A stretch of 64,000 nucleotides of DNA from Hanleya hanleyi (lineage: Eukaryota; Mollusca; Polyplacophora; Lepidopleurida; Hanleyidae): NCBI GenBank assembly GCA_036873755.1, contig JAVTVY010033815.1, positions 86,119-150,118 of the forward strand, written 5' to 3'. Positions 1 to 13,091 of the stretch are shown one piece after another. Every line of letters begins with the position of its first letter. Position 1 is the stretch's first letter. Below the pieces are notes generated by a model. It ran no database searches. It was given only the letters and a program-made list of their open reading frames with translations, and was not told where the DNA came from. The position numbers and the translations under genes are program-made.

Positions 1-365
1 CCCTCACGAGTGCTTCACACCGATACCTCACACGACCCACCACGACCCCAAAAACGCCCACCCCAGCGCCACTTGCCCAGTTCTACGTGGTGAGACGAAG
101 AAAAGGGGCCACACTCCATACCGCAAATGTTCATGTGTGTCTCCCATTAGGTTAAACATTGTTCACTGCCCTACGAGTCAACCCATACATGCATGACATT
201 CACAGTAACTGGGATCTTCTATGTAGGGGGAGATCACTCTTGTTCACGTGACCCAGATGTGACCCGCATGTGACCTTTGACCAGGAAGTGACCTTTCACC
301 CCGGATGTGCCCTTTGACCGGATGTGACGTCATCGTGACGTCAGCACCCTCAGTCTATTTTTCGG
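1..365. other. Non-coding, short GTGACC/TTGACC motifs
   Basis: I see no gene here. Around 240-345 the motifs GTGACC and TTTGACC recur irregularly and end in two TGACGTCA-like sites. This could be a degenerate minisatellite or a fragment of a dispersed repeat. Confidence 0.4.
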
Positions 366-539
366 ACAGAATTTAGCTTCTTCCTACTGCTTTCCATACA
401 ATCCATTGAAGAATTTTCACGTCAATAACACCAATTCCAAATGTGTGTGAAAAAATTGTTAGACAGAACAAAAAATGGTTAGACAGAAGCTTTCAACAGT
501 TTTCAAAGATGTTCAGCAAGACAAGATGTTCTTTACATA

Positions 540-1400
540 AATCTATTCTTCATCCAAATGAATGTCCAAGTCGTTTTTCAGGGTATGCATCTCGGCCATG
601 TGTTCATTTGAACATCATGGAGATGTAAAACAAACGGCCCTAGCCCTGGATAAGCGGAATCAGATACAAGTTACGAAACGTAGCACCAGAGATCTTGCGC
701 ACTACGATCGTATTTTGCCGTCAGTGTACGATATTTATCACATAATTAGAGAAACTTTGAATGCAGGCTTTTATGGCCCTGTGTGACAAGTTTCTGCAAT
801 AATATTTTGAAATCCATTGAAACCTGAACATGATCTAGCAAATGCCACCATATACTCCGTAAGCAGATTCTGGAATATTGCTATCCAGAAATGGGTAGCT
901 AACTATGCAAAAATTGTAATCGTCTTTCTTGTAGTAGACTGTAGACGTGAGAGAAAGTCTTGATCAATTTTGTATGTTCCATATAGTTCTTCAAATCCAG
1001 TGAAGGAGGCTATATATCCTTCGCAGCGTCGCTAATATAGGGATTATCCAGTGTTAGGACCTACAGATATAGTTGTTGGTGAAAGAGAAGAAACGGGCGA
1101 ATGGTTACAATATTCCAATATAGGTATACATATTGTGCACCACTTTTGGCAGGCCTCTAGAGTCTGTTCTCTTATTAATACGACTATATGCAGAAACTGT
1201 CAAAAGATAACCATTCCGAAGCCCGTTCCTTCTTATCAAATAACCGTTATATAGACGATCTTCTAACACTCGATAATCCCTATGTTAGCGACGCTGTGAA
1301 GTATATATATGTTACACATCCACCCGATAATACTATACATGTGGTACTTTTTCATAAGAGTTTCAACAGAGATGGTGCGCTTGAATAGTACAAAAGAAGC
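540..1400 (+). mobile_element. RT-element relic, copy 1 (degenerate)
   Basis: The stretch near 600-760 (gene-poor text around CCCTGGATAAGCGGAAT and ACGAAACGTAGC) matches the terminal parts of the elements at 13.5-15.3 and 42.0-44.05 kb. At about 1,243-1,267 the + strand reads RYIDDLL, the YxDD catalytic motif of reverse transcriptases, followed by a short continuation in frame. The rest is broken. The boundaries are estimates. The family is uncertain: a Penelope-like retroelement is possible because of the inverted termini and compact RT, but this is inference. Confidence 0.5.
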
Positions 1401-3229
1401 ACAGAAAATAATTCGTGAGTCGCACGTATGAACAGTACCGTAACCTGAATTGCTACCTTACCGCCGTAAATTTTAAACTATGGGGCATCATAATAATTGA
1501 TACCTTATATTCTAACTGGATGTAGGTTGCATAGGGTTTGATTCCTCTCAGCATAAGTGCATTCTCCAACAATTAAGGATAAGAGATGGGTATAAGCCAA
1601 CAGAAGAGATGTCTTTTGTAATATTGGTTAATAGTATGGACGAAGTGAAACTGGAAAGAATGGACAGTGTGGGCTGTCCTTGGTTAGGTCCACTGTAAGT
1701 CGGCTAACAGCATCATTAAACACTGAGCTATAAAAAGACATAATCCAAAAGAAAAGGAGACACCCAATACATCATGATGACGAATCACTTCAGAAGATTT
1801 ATACTTCTTTAAGTATCAGATTAAAAATGTTGACGTTTTATTATTAATATATATTTACTGAATGACTTAAGCAATTGTGGTTAAACTGGTGTTCATTATC
1901 TCTCCATATTTCAAGGCGGCTATAACCGCTATACTTCACACCTTCACCTGAGTGTGTTTAATTCCATGGCACGATTACAGCGCACTTCTTGCTATAGTTT
2001 TAATATACATTAATATATAGGAATGAAAATACATTAATATACACGTTTTTAATATATACATGCACGCATCGTCAAAGAACTACATTTGTCACTCGCTGAG
2101 AATTTATATGCGTTGCTCTAAAGACCACGCACGCTCCCTCTGACATCTCAGTGTCAGATTTCGAAATCAGGAGATCATGTAACGTGACATTAATTTTACT
2201 ATCAAAGGTATAGCATTGGGAGACAAACATGTGACATCTCATTCTCCATCGCAAGATCTGATAGGCAGTTGGAGATTCTTCGTCAAATGCAGTTGTCGTT
2301 GATCTAGGGGTCCTTGTCGCGAAGGTTCAGTCCTACCCAACTCCATACGGTTAAATTTCATCTTTACAAATTTTGTTCACCGCTGAACTGTGTCCACATA
2401 GAAATACCGTTTAAAACGCGGTTGGTTCTTATCCGTGTTAGATGCAATATGCGAGGCATTTCAACAAAGAAACCATAATCCCTTTTGACAATCATACAAA
2501 ATATATTGCTAAATTAACTTTCAAAAACAGGAATAGCAAGAACTCTCGAAGAGCTCTCCCCGCCGCTCCATCCCCGCGTGATCATGTATCCACTGAGTCT
2601 GACAAACACATTATCACGGTCCATCAGCTGTAATACACACGGAGACATGGAAACAAGATTTGCTTATAGGCCTATCTATGAACGGTTTTTGCGAAGCCGA
2701 ACCTATATATTCTCTGATCACACCAAAGGTTGGTTTCCTTGAAATCTAGCAATGAATTTCCTCTAACATGGTTGTTAAGGACTGTCTTTTGCAGTCTACA
2801 TAGATTACACTGTTAGAAGAATTGAGCACAGACGTGAGCGACTGACGATGTTTGGTGTACGTCACGTCACGTAGATGGCGTACACGTATGTAGTATGGTC
2901 AATGATAGTGGATGATCGACTTTCATCAGTCTTTCTTTTGACCACACGATACGTCATCTCGTACAATATCAACCGGACTGCAATATTTCAAACTGTAATT
3001 CACAAGATTATGTTATAAGACAAAAATCTCTTCCTCCTCGAAATGTTTGACAAGGAAATTTAAACATGAATTCTGTGAATGGTTGGTGGTACGTCGATAA
3101 ATATAGATTCTCTGACTGGTAGTATTTCTTGTAATTCATTCACGTTCAAAAAGAACTGTTGACTTAAGACGGTTCATTGCAGGTGAACTATATAGATGAT
3201 GATGTGGTCAAAGTAAATATATGTATACA
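1401..3229. other. Non-coding, no recognised feature
   Basis: AT-rich sequence without a supportable gene. All open frames are short and lack recognisable motifs or splice context. Confidence 0.5.
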
Positions 3230-3233
3230 TTAA

Positions 3234-3615
3234 CCCCACCTGACGATTTGAGGCCTGTCTAGTCCTGGAGATGGGCTTATTCACCGCACACCCCACAAAA
3301 TATTTATCTTATTCCTTAGGCTAGAGAGATGAAGCTTCCCACAATATATTTTGGGGTAAACTTCTACCCGAAAATGTAAACAAATTCAAAAACGCCGCAT
3401 TGATGATGTCACGGTGACGTCATATTCGAAATATGCATTTCGCACAAAAAAATTACATAATTAAATAGAAAATAATTACCGGACGTGAAATGAAATAATT
3501 TTGGGCACTTTCATGTATAAAAAGCTAAATTTTAAGACGAAACGACACTTTTCAGGGCCGCCATGATGACTGTTGAACTTTTGTAGCCCCCCCGCCCCGC
3601 CCAGGCCTGGTAGGG
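3234..3615. mobile_element. TTAA-flanked MITE (piggyBac- or Kolobok-like)
   Basis: A 382-bp non-coding unit starts CCCCACCTG and ends with the inverse of CCCTACC. TTAA lies immediately outside both ends (3230-3233 and 3616-3619). A TTAA target duplication with CCC-type ends is characteristic of piggyBac-related elements; Kolobok elements also duplicate TTAA. The inverted match is short, so the class is provisional. The interior includes TGACGTCA at about 3,416 and no ORF. Confidence 0.5.
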
Positions 3616-3619
3616 TTAA

Positions 3620-5282
3620 GAGATATTAATCTAGGCCACTCCCAGAGGAACGATCACTGTAACTTTGACCATATGTATTCTAGGCATCACATGTTTGATT
3701 GCTTTATTCTTTTATTTCAGTTTTTTCTGCAGCCGAAAGACTATGATGATTTGCCATGATTCCTTTAAAATCCATTTTTTTCTTTTAGGTACACCTCCCC
3801 TCAAAGGTAATATTACGTTTTCTTTATCTTATATAAGTTCCTGCTATTGTCAAACGGTTTACTAAAACCAACTTAGTATCATTGCATAACCCGAGCATGG
3901 CATGAGAAAAACATATGTTCACAGCATTAGTAACAGATTCTGGGCACTCATAATCACCGATAAATGGTACAGCAAGAAATGTGACCGATAGAAACTATAA
4001 CCTATACGGGCTGTATTATCGGCACGCTTTGATTCCGCCAGTGCTGTAGCATGTTATCAGTTTATTCAGCATGGCTCTTAACTGCAAGGCATGAACTTAA
4101 GATCCGATTGGGAGTTTACTTTATTGATACTAGTTCCTCACTATAGTTTACCAAATCGTCTCTGTTTGTTTGTTTCTTTCTTTCTTTTTGTCCGTGGTAG
4201 AGTTTTGGCCCAAAGGCCACGAAAAGTCGTCATGACAGTATTTGAGTCATTGAGGGAAACCTGAAACAGGAGCGTCGAAAGGTCTTCAAAAGTCCAGGGG
4301 GAGGGGGGGGGGGGCTAGGGGTGACAACTGTGAAAACGTTATTCTCCCGGGCAATCCTAGGAGGTCCGTCATATACCCCACCCCCACGGAAAGCTTGGAA
4401 ATTTTAGGCTTCATTTCCCGCAATCTTGTTTGACGTAATAACTTGGCGTTTTAACAGTTTCAAAAAGGACATCCAACGCACAAATGAATACCGGCAACGT
4501 TTTGGTGGATGGCCGTAACATTGAAACTTATTCAGGATATAGCCTATGTAGCTTCGAGATCGGAAAAGTGCTTTGAGACAGGAAAATGTTGAGAGCTTGG
4601 AACATGATAAACATGAATTGCAGGCAAGCACCTAAAAGGTGCGTGGACCCCTCAGCCTATTTTGTTTTTTTAGTCAAGTAGGATCAGGGCTGCATCTAGA
4701 GCCAGTTTAGTTTCGGAAAACATATGGGCGCCCGAAACTCAAATGAAACAAAAAACGAAAGTGTTGTTTTTGTTAAATTTGAAAGGATTTCTGAAGGAAA
4801 TACTCCCAGGAAAAGCTTCTGGGAGCCTCAATATCAATCCGATTGCATAGCTGGGTATTGAATTTCATGTTAATAAACCTCTGTTTTGTGATTGATCACA
4901 GGCTCTTTGCGCCGAAATTCACTTAAAAAAATTGGACCCTCAATAATGAATTACGAAAAGGAACTGGGAGTTTGGGATCGGAACCTGCAAAAAATCCCTG
5001 GATACCGTATATAACAGACTTCGGTTTCACGTGAGTGGTGTGCTGGGATTACAGCATGCAAGGAAGTGTAGCTTTATCAGTGGCAATTTATGCATTGCAT
5101 AAGTGTGATAACAAGTAAACACACTTATTGACACAGGCCCACCCTTATCATTATTTTGGGGGGGGGGGGCATAAGCTCCAGGTATGCAAACTGATTCAAA
5201 AGAGGCAGGCTAAAAATGGGCTCTCCTAATCACTCGTTTTACATAATTCCCAAGGTACAGTAACATGTTTGGTGAAAAAAAG
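3620..5282. other. Non-coding, low-complexity patches
   Basis: I see no gene. There are homopolymer or low-complexity tracts: CTTT repeats near 4,170 and G-runs near 4,300 and 5,157-5,170. Confidence 0.5.
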
Positions 5283-5400
5283 ATAGTGCCACGGCACTGT
5301 AGCTCATCTGGCTGTAACTGGAGAGAGTAGCTGTGAGAAATCTTTACTAAAGAACTGCAATAGATGAGTTTCTAACTTGTGTTGTCCCCCCTGAATACTG
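5283..5400 (+). repeat. Partial end of the 157-bp-repeat element
   Basis: This segment begins GATAGTGCCACGGCACTG and continues through AGCTCATCTG and TTTCTAACTTG. It nearly repeats 6,865-6,970, the left end of the element at 6,883-8,482. It stops before the 157-bp core units, so it is a truncated copy. The similarity starts outside the presumed 11-bp TIR, so the true unit may be larger. Confidence 0.6.
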
Positions 5401-5946
5401 GATGCAGTAATTTCCCACTTCCTCCGTTCTGTGACACACTCAACAAATGGTGCTCCAAAAACAGGTCATTTACAATATCAACCGAGGTCATATTCTACAA
5501 ATGGTGCTTCGATCCAGTCCACAATCATGAGATGGTGACCAGGCGACCTAGAACTTCAAACCTAGAGCAAACACAGCAGCGGTGTTATAATATACATTAT
5601 AAATAAGCTAATTAGACATTGACAATGGTTACGTGCTGGTAGTACTTCTTTACATGTATACAGTAGGTTCATATGGATTATCATTCATTATCTTGTTAAC
5701 AAACGGGTTTGACTGGAAATGAATTTAAGACTTCCTCTTTGCATCACATATTCACTGATAAAAATCATGATTCATTGTTATCCTATCAAATAACAATCAA
5801 TTATAATCTGTCTCTTCTGCGACTAGCCGTGTGTTAGATGCCTATATTGGTTGCATTCGAATGCATGAACTTTTATACACCTATACACTTTTTGTAATAT
5901 GTTTTTAAGTTGAGATATTCTCATATTCTTATGACGAGGTGATGGG

Positions 5947-5955
5947 TATATAAAT
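5947..5955 (+). promoter_or_regulatory. Candidate TATA box of the chitin-binding gene
   Basis: TATATAAAT lies 84 bp upstream of the putative start codon at 6,039. That spacing fits a transcription start near 5,975-5,985 and a short 5' UTR. It is supported only by position and motif. Confidence 0.45.
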
Positions 5956-6038
5956 AATAGTTGCCATCTGTATTGGTTACTAGCCTCGCTACATCTGTGC
6001 ACTACTCTACTTAAACAAGGGTAAGCTGAACAGCGAAA

Positions 6039-6171
6039 ATGCTTACAAAGATGAAACCTTGCAACCATTTAGCGATGTGGTTACTCTTTAGTTTGCTGAT
6101 AGCATCCCGGGTTTTTACAAGACATGTGAGTCGGAGAGAGATTCCATTGAGTCCAGATAAGGTGTTCAGCG
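6039..6171 (+). CDS. Exon 1: signal peptide of secreted chitin-binding protein
   Basis: The first coding exon of a five-exon host gene on the + strand. The ATG at 6,039 opens a 44-codon segment with a short N-region and a hydrophobic core (about residues 10-22, LAMWLLFSLLIAS) typical of a secretory signal peptide. A basic RHVSRR segment follows and could be a propeptide site. A second in-frame ATG lies at 6,051. The exon ends at a strong donor (G|GTAAGT at 6,171/6,172) in phase 1, matching the phase of the next four exons. Exon structure is inferred from splice signals and frame; no transcript evidence is available. Non-adjacent exons could belong to different genes, but the uniform phase and cysteine pattern argue for one. 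Confidence 0.65.
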
Positions 6172-6882
6172 GTAAGTATTAAACCGTTACTTCATCAGAC
6201 TTATCATCAAATCCATGTTGAACTGGGTTGTATTTTTGCTACTTGTAAATGTTATAATTATACTATTGTTCACGCTACCCATTAACGCTCATTAATCATT
6301 CACATATAAGCATATAATAATATGCATGTCATATCACATATGCCTGCACAGCATATTTGTGGCTCCTATATTATTTGGTTTGAGGTGTCATATCAATGCT
6401 ACAAAAGAAAGTCCGTCCTAGAAATGCCTCCAATAATACCAAAATAGGTCTGGGAACACATTTTGATCAATCATAGCTCCATTGTTATGCAAATGATCAC
6501 AGAAACACTTTGGAGGTTGATATTTTCGTCTGTAAACTTCAAGAAATATAATTGTTCAGATTTTGGGGAGAAAGAATCGGTATTATCAGTGTCATACGCG
6601 AAGGAGTATCATTTGGTTCGTGCGTTTGATTTCTGCAATAAATTTAATATGACCGTTTGATCGGGGGGGGGGGGCATGCCAATGTACTAACCTTATCAGT
6701 ACCAGTGTATGTAGACGGGTGGAGGGTATTTATTATTATTATTTGTTTTTCAAGCATCTGGTTTTGTTATCAGGCCATTGGACATAAAATACATGGAAAG
6801 AAAATTCGTTAATGCACACAGAATACAAATTTTCCATTCCAAATTACATTCGCAGAATTTAAAAGATAGTGCCACGGCACTG

Positions 6883-8482
6883 TAGCTCATCTGTCTGTAG
6901 CTGGAGAAAGTAGCTGTGAGAAATTTTTACTAAAGAACTGCAATAGATAAGTTTCTAACTTGAGTTGTACCCCCTGAAAACTAAATGATCCATGCAGTTA
7001 TTTCCTGAGATTTCATGATAAAGTTTCATGGGAAATTCAAGATGCAGCCATACTGGATTTTCGAAATGGACCAAAAAAGGTATCTTGCACAACTGGACCA
7101 CAAGGGGAACCTGTGTATCAACATCCATGCAGTAATATCCTGAGAATTCACGATAACAAAATTTCATGGGGAAATTCAAGATGGCCACGTGGTGGCCATA
7201 TTGGGTTTTCGAATCGGGCAAGAAAAGGTATCTTGCTCAACTTGACCCCAAGGGGAACCTGTGTATCATATTTGAGAAAGATCAATGCAGTAGTTCCTGA
7301 GAAATCGCGATAACAAAGTTTCATGGGGAAATCCAAGATGGTCGCCTGGTGGCCATATTGGATTTTTGAATGAGAGCAGAAAAGGTATCGTGCACAACTA
7401 GACACCAAGGGAAACATGTGTACTAAATTTGAGAAAGATCCATGCAGTAGTTTCTGAGAAATCGCAATAACAATGTTTCATGGGGAAATCCATGATGACC
7501 GCCTGGTGGCCATATTGGATTTTTCAATCAGACCACAAATTGTATCTTGCACAACTAGACCCCAAGGGGAACCTCTGTACCAAATTTGAGAAAGATCCAT
7601 GCAGTAGTTCCTGAGAAATCGCGATAACAATGTTTCATCTGGAAATCCAAGATGGCCGCCTGGTGGCCATATTGGATTTTTCAATCAGACCACAAATTGT
7701 ATCTTGCACAACTAGACCCCAAAGGGAACCTCTGTACCAAATTTGAGAAAGATCCATGAAGTGGTTCCTGAGAAATCGCGATAACAATGTTTCATCTGAA
7801 AATCCAAGATGGCCGCCTGGTGGCCATATTGGATTTCTGAATCAGACCACAAAAGTATCTTGCACAACTAGACCCCAAGGGGAACCTGTGTATCAAATTT
7901 GAGAAAGATCCATGCAGTACTTCCTGATAAATCACGATAACAAAGTTTCATAGGGAAATCCAAGATGGCCACCTGGTGGCCATATTGGATGTTTGAATCA
8001 GAGCAGAAAAGGTATCTTGCACAACTAGACCCCAAGGGGAACCTGTGTACCAAATTTGAGAAAGATCTATGCAATAGTTCCTGAGAAATCGCGATAACAC
8101 TGTTTCATCAGGAAATCCAAGATGGCCGCCTGGTGGCCATATTGGATTTTTGAATCAGACCACAAAAGGTATCTTGCACAACTAGATCCCAAGAGGAACC
8201 TGTGTACCAAATTTGAGAAAGATCCATGCAGTAGTTACCGAAAAATAATGACAAGATTTCACTAGCAAATTCAAGATGGCCGGCATGGCAGCCATATCTA
8301 AGATCGTATCGACACGGCATGAACACATTCTGGTGTACTCATTGGGGGGAACATGCATGCCAAGTTTCAGCTTAATCGGCCAAGCGGTTTCAGAGAAGAA
8401 GATGTTTACGCACGACGCACGACGCACGACGGACAATCAGACCATGACATAAGCCCATCGGGCCTTCGGCCCAGATGAGCTA
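6883..8482 (-). mobile_element. Element built of ~9 x 157-bp repeats, 11-bp TIRs
   Basis: The unit is bounded by TAGCTCATCTG (6883-6893) and its exact inverse CAGATGAGCTA (8472-8482). Inside are about nine head-to-tail units of ~157 bp, each with a near-palindrome around CCAAGATGG...CCATATTGG. The units run opposite to the large array at 15.3-30.5 kb. The right end has a short GACGCAC run followed by a GGGCCTTCGGCCC hairpin. Open frames crossing the units are by-products: 157 is not a multiple of three and the frames rotate. The layout (unique ends, tandem ~160-bp core) recalls molluscan 'pearl' elements, regarded as non-autonomous rolling-circle or DNA elements. That comparison is inference. 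Confidence 0.65.
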
Positions 8483-8837
8483 AAAAAACGCTGTTACGTT
8501 TCTCTGTCAATTCTGTGAATTTCATTTGACCTGTCTGATGACGTCACATCCGCTTATTGTCGGATGGTATTCGTCGGTCTTCTTTTGACCAAATCTTCGA
8601 GAACGTGTTTGTCGATATTTGGTTTAGAGATACTTAGTGTGTTCGAATATTGATAGATTACATTAAATTAGATATGAATTCACCATAGGCAAGTGATGTA
8701 ATGAATTTAGGTGGTTGGTACAAAAGTTTGACGAAGATGGAATAAACAGAGTACGAAATATGCGATACGTAACAGGTGAATTAACAATAACTGATCTAAA
8801 CATAAACAACTGATAACTGTGGAGTTCTTAATTGTCG
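8483..8837. other. Non-coding intron sequence
   Basis: No gene or repeat recognised beyond a short TGACGTCA-containing stretch near 8,540. Confidence 0.4.
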
Positions 8838-10700
8838 AGAAGGTATGCCTTTAATTGTGATTTAAAGAATGATATAGAATCAATTGTTTTTAGCGTTGAG
8901 GGTAAATTGTTCCATTCTCGAGGCCCAGTATAGTCTTTAGCGTGTTGTACGATCTATTTTATTTTGGGTTCTATTTCGAAAGTGATGTATATCAGACTGT
9001 AGGGTAATATAATGCTTTGGACGTGTGAATGAGTGATACATAAATGTGTGGACATGGAGCAAATGAGAGTATTGGGTGAGCTTTGAAAGGGGAAGAACTT
9101 GTAAATTACTGAAAATTGCCTGGGCATGGTCCTGTTTATTTGGAAAAAACCTAACTATTCGAATAGCTCGTTTTTGTAGCAGGAATACTGAATTTCAATG
9201 GGATGAGCACGTGTTTCCCCAAAGTATGTTTCCGTATGATAAATAAGAGAAAAATTAGTGATTAATATAAGATACATAGAGTTTCCTTGTTGATCAAGTT
9301 TTTAACGTGATTGATAATTCCAATATTTATTGACAACTTGTTTGCATTTCGTTAATATGAGCTGTCCAGGTAAGAATGTCACTGAAGATAATTCACAGAA
9401 ATGTGAATTTCCAAACAATTTCAACATCTGAACCAGAAATTAGCAGTGCAAATATTGGCCCGCGTGGTAGTTTTATGTTCCGTTTTATTATCATATATTT
9501 CATATTCTTAATATTTAGAGATACCGTAGTATCGATGGCATCGACTAGGTTTTTGTTGGGGTAGAAAGGGAATAGTATGGAGGAGATTTGTTATATTGTC
9601 TATGTCCTCGACATGAAACAAAAAGATAACTGGTCCATGGATTGACCCCTGCGGTACACCACATGTGGTTCACTCTGGTTGAGATACGATGACCTATTTG
9701 AAAGATACTTTTTGAACCAATTGTTAGAGAAGCCTCGTAAATCATAGTGATTTAATTTATTGAGCAAAATAGTGTGGCTAACTGTCCAAGGCTTTTGGAA
9801 AAATCCAGAAAAGCTACTATACTATGTTCATTTGCCTCCTTTGCAAGGGCTAGTTTGTCATATAGGTAACACGCTGCTAGTGCTATAGAGTTTTTTGCTC
9901 TGAATCCGTATTGATTTAGGTGAAATAGTATCGTTTCGTTCCAGAAAATCTGTGGCCATATTGACTCTCAGATTTTTCCAGAATCTTACTGAAGAAAGGT
10001 AGAATGGATATAGGGCGGTACTTTTCCACAGAGTGGATATCACCAGTTTTATGAATGGAAGTTACGTTAGCTGCTTTCAAACGATCGAAAAGACCTGTTC
10101 ATGATATTTTGATAGAGGAGCGGAAATATAATCGGAATCTAGTATTAACAATGACATTTTAATACCATCCAAATTTTTCATCGAAGTAGTGTTTTCTTGC
10201 AAGTCAAATAGTATTATTTAGCTCATTTCTATATTATCTGAATTTTCAGCATGATTAAGGAATTGTAGTCGATATAACCGATTGTTGTCGTGAATAAATT
10301 TAAAAATACCATGTGGCCCAAGGTTTGATTATTTCCTGTTTAGGTGCTTCAAAGCGGACATCATGAAATCAATCAATGTATACGGAGTTTGTCCGTAAAA
10401 AGGTCTAGTGATTCTTTAGTACTAAATTCAGTATGACTGACCTCACTTCAATTAGTATCTGCAATATTTGGTTTGAAAGATTCTTTTTGAGATGGAGTAA
10501 TTCTGCGATAAGTAATGTTACGAGAACGTGGTCTAACTCTGGGTTGATTTTTCAATATACGAAAAATAGGACATGATCAGTAATTTATGTTCAAATATCC
10601 CAGAAAGAAGGGTTTTGTTCATGGAAACAAACAAATGTATTGTCTATCATTGTGAGTGAACGTGATTTGATTCGAGTCGGTTTGGATATTGGTGGAAGAA
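8838..10700 (-). mobile_element. Dead LINE (CR1/Jockey-type) retrotransposon, RT remnant
   Basis: On the minus strand, scattered frames give clear non-LTR reverse transcriptase landmarks in the right order. KYRPISILPFFSKILEK lies at about 9,970-10,025, VAFLDFSKALD at about 9,790-9,830, a GVPQGSILGPLLFL-like remnant at about 9,600-9,650, and a C-terminal GPREWNNLPSTLK-like motif at about 8,890-8,925. Many stops and frame changes separate them, so no protein is made. The 5' part (higher coordinates, to about 10,700) is too decayed to confirm an endonuclease. The motif set fits CR1/Jockey-related LINEs. It lies antisense in intron 1 of the host gene. Confidence 0.75.
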
Positions 10701-10789
10701 AATAAATAACGCGATTTCAGAATTTCACGGAAGGTTTTTGAAGGGCTATGAGACTCGGTCTTGAATAAGTCAATATTAAATCACCCCCC

Positions 10790-12580
10790 CCACACACACA
10801 ATAACACACTTGTTTTTGTCCCTGGTTCTTGTTTCTTTGTGTCCGTGGATGTCCGTGTACGTCCGTGGATGTCCGTTTGAATTTTTCACAAGCGATAACT
10901 TCGAAACGCTTTGTTGGATTCTTTCGAAAATTTGGCATACACATTCCTTGCGATAAGACGCTACTTGGTATTGTATTTCCGCAACATCTGCCTGTAGGCG
11001 GCGCCACTGGGTCAAAATGGGTCTTGCCCCTTTGTGTCCGTGGATATCCGTTTAAATTTTTCGCCAGCGATAATGTCCAAATACTTTGTCGGATTCTCTC
11101 GAAATTTGGCATACGCAATCCTTGCGACAAGAAACCAGCTGCTATTGCATTTCAGCAACATCTGCCTGAAGGTGTCGCCACTGGGTCTCGCTTATTCATG
11201 TCTGTTCCTGTCCGTGGATGTCAGTTCAAATTCTTTGCAAGCGATAACTTCCAAACGCTTCGTTGGATTCTCCTGAAATTCAGCACACGCATTCCTTGCG
11301 ACAGGACGCCGGTTGCTACTGCATTTCAGCATCATCTGCCTGAAGGTGGCGCAACTGAGTTTCGCTTCTTCGTGTCTGTTTCAGTTAAAATGGGTCTTGC
11401 TCTCTTCGTGTCCGTGGATGTCTGTTCAAATTCTGTTCAGGCGATCACTTCCAAATGCTTTGTCAGATTCCTCTGAAATTTGGCATATACACTCCCTGTA
11501 ACCAGACGTGGGTTGATATTGCGTTTCAGCAAGATCCATCTGAATATGGCGCCACTGGGTCTTGTTCCAATCTTCTGTGCATGTCCGTAGTTCTCTATTC
11601 AAATTCTTCACAAGCGATAACTTCCAAATGCTTTGTCAAATTTCTTCAATATTTCGCCCACTTGCGCATACAGGTGGCACTACCTGGTGGTAACTTCTAA
11701 ATTTGGTTTCTGGGAAATAACTTGAGAACTGCTCATCAAATTCTTCCAAATTAGGCATGCATAAATACATTGCAGTACCTTGCCATATGAGATGTTGCTT
11801 GGGATTGCGTTTCATCCATTTCTGCTAACAGGTGACGCCACATGGTGACAAAATTTGAAATTTGTTTTCGGCCAATAACTGGAGAACTGCATGCTCATCG
11901 GATTCTCCTCAAATTTAGCATGCATGTACCAAATTTGTTTCTGGGTAATAAATCGAGAACCGCTCATCAGATTCTTCTTTAATTTGATATGAATATACCA
12001 TGACATAAGATATTGGGTTTCGCCCACTTGCGCCTACAGGCGGCACCACCTCATGTCAAAATCTGAATTTGATTTCGCTCATCGGATTCTTCTCCAATTT
12101 GGAATGCAGATACCATGCCATGATATGTCCCTTGCCTTGGGATTGAATTACGCCTGCTTCTGTGAACAGGTGGCGACACCTGGTGTATAAAAATCTGAAT
12201 TTGTTTCCGACAATAATTTTACAACTGCTCATCGGATTCTTCTCAAATTTAATATTCTTTTGTCATAAGATGTCGCTTGGGATTGTGTTTCGCACGCTTG
12301 TGCCTACGGGTGGCGACACCTGGTGGCAAAATCTAAATTTGGTTTCCGGGCAATAACTGGGAGACCCCTCTTCAGATTCTTCCCAAAGTTCGTATGCTGA
12401 TACCATGCCATGAGATGATGCCCGGGATTGCGTTTGATCAACTTGCACCTGCAGGTGGCGACAACTGGTGTCAAATTTAAAATTTGGTTTCCGGGTAATA
12501 GGTTGAGGACGCCTTCAGATTCTCGTCAAATTTGGTTTGCAGATAATATGCCTTGAGATGTCCCTTGGGGTTGCATTTCG
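10790..12580. repeat. Degenerate tandem repeats, ~185 bp
   Basis: Units starting near TGTCCGTGGATGTCCG recur at about 10,840, 11,030, 11,205, 11,405 and 11,580, each followed by a segment containing AGCGATAACTTC and a TTTCGAAATTTGGCAT-like motif. The array then decays into units with GGTGGCGACACCTGG-like text up to about 12,580. A (CA)n run sits at 10,787-10,808. The 215-residue open frame over 10,829-11,476 follows the repeats and is not a credible gene. Confidence 0.65.
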
Positions 12581-12730
12581 ATTACATAATTGCCATGCCT
12601 CACTGCATGGAAACTATATTACAGCAGCAATCAACGTACAGTCAGCTGTCCTGAGTTGATCTTAAAACTTGGGGAGGCAGAAAGACCCTTCCGCATCCAA
12701 CGCCTATGAAGTAGCAGTTGCCTCCCTCAT

Positions 12731-12836
12731 GTATATCCGCTGAGACCAACAATGTTGTAAAATATTGCTGCCATTTTAGCGGTATATCCCCTGAGACCAA
12801 CAATGTTGTAAAATATTGCTGCCATTTTAGCGGGGG
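12731..12836 (+). repeat. 51-bp tandem duplication (2 copies)
   Basis: Two adjacent copies of a unit containing GAGACCAACAATGTTGTAAA and TTTTAGCGG start 51 bp apart (12,731 and 12,782). They differ at very few bases, so the duplication is recent. No function is evident. Confidence 0.8.
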
Positions 12837-13091
12837 ACCTAGCATCCTTTGGCTGCTTGTCTCAGTACGGATAGTTTGAAGCAGTCCAAGTTAATAATGT
12901 TGACACCAGATACTTAGTTGAAGAATACTGCATTTCAAAAAAGTGGGACTGGTATTCGCCATTTTCATCAAGCTGTGTAAGATATCTTAGATCCTCAAAA
13001 TTAATTAAGCGGAGGCTTGACGAATATAAGCAATAAATTGAACAAAGATATAAATAGTTCGTGCCACTAATTGTGCCCTTTTCTATTGCAG

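Noticed and set aside
10829..11476. 215-residue ORF on the + strand
   Set aside because: It follows degenerate ~185-bp repeats and its residues repeat with them. No domain is recognisable.
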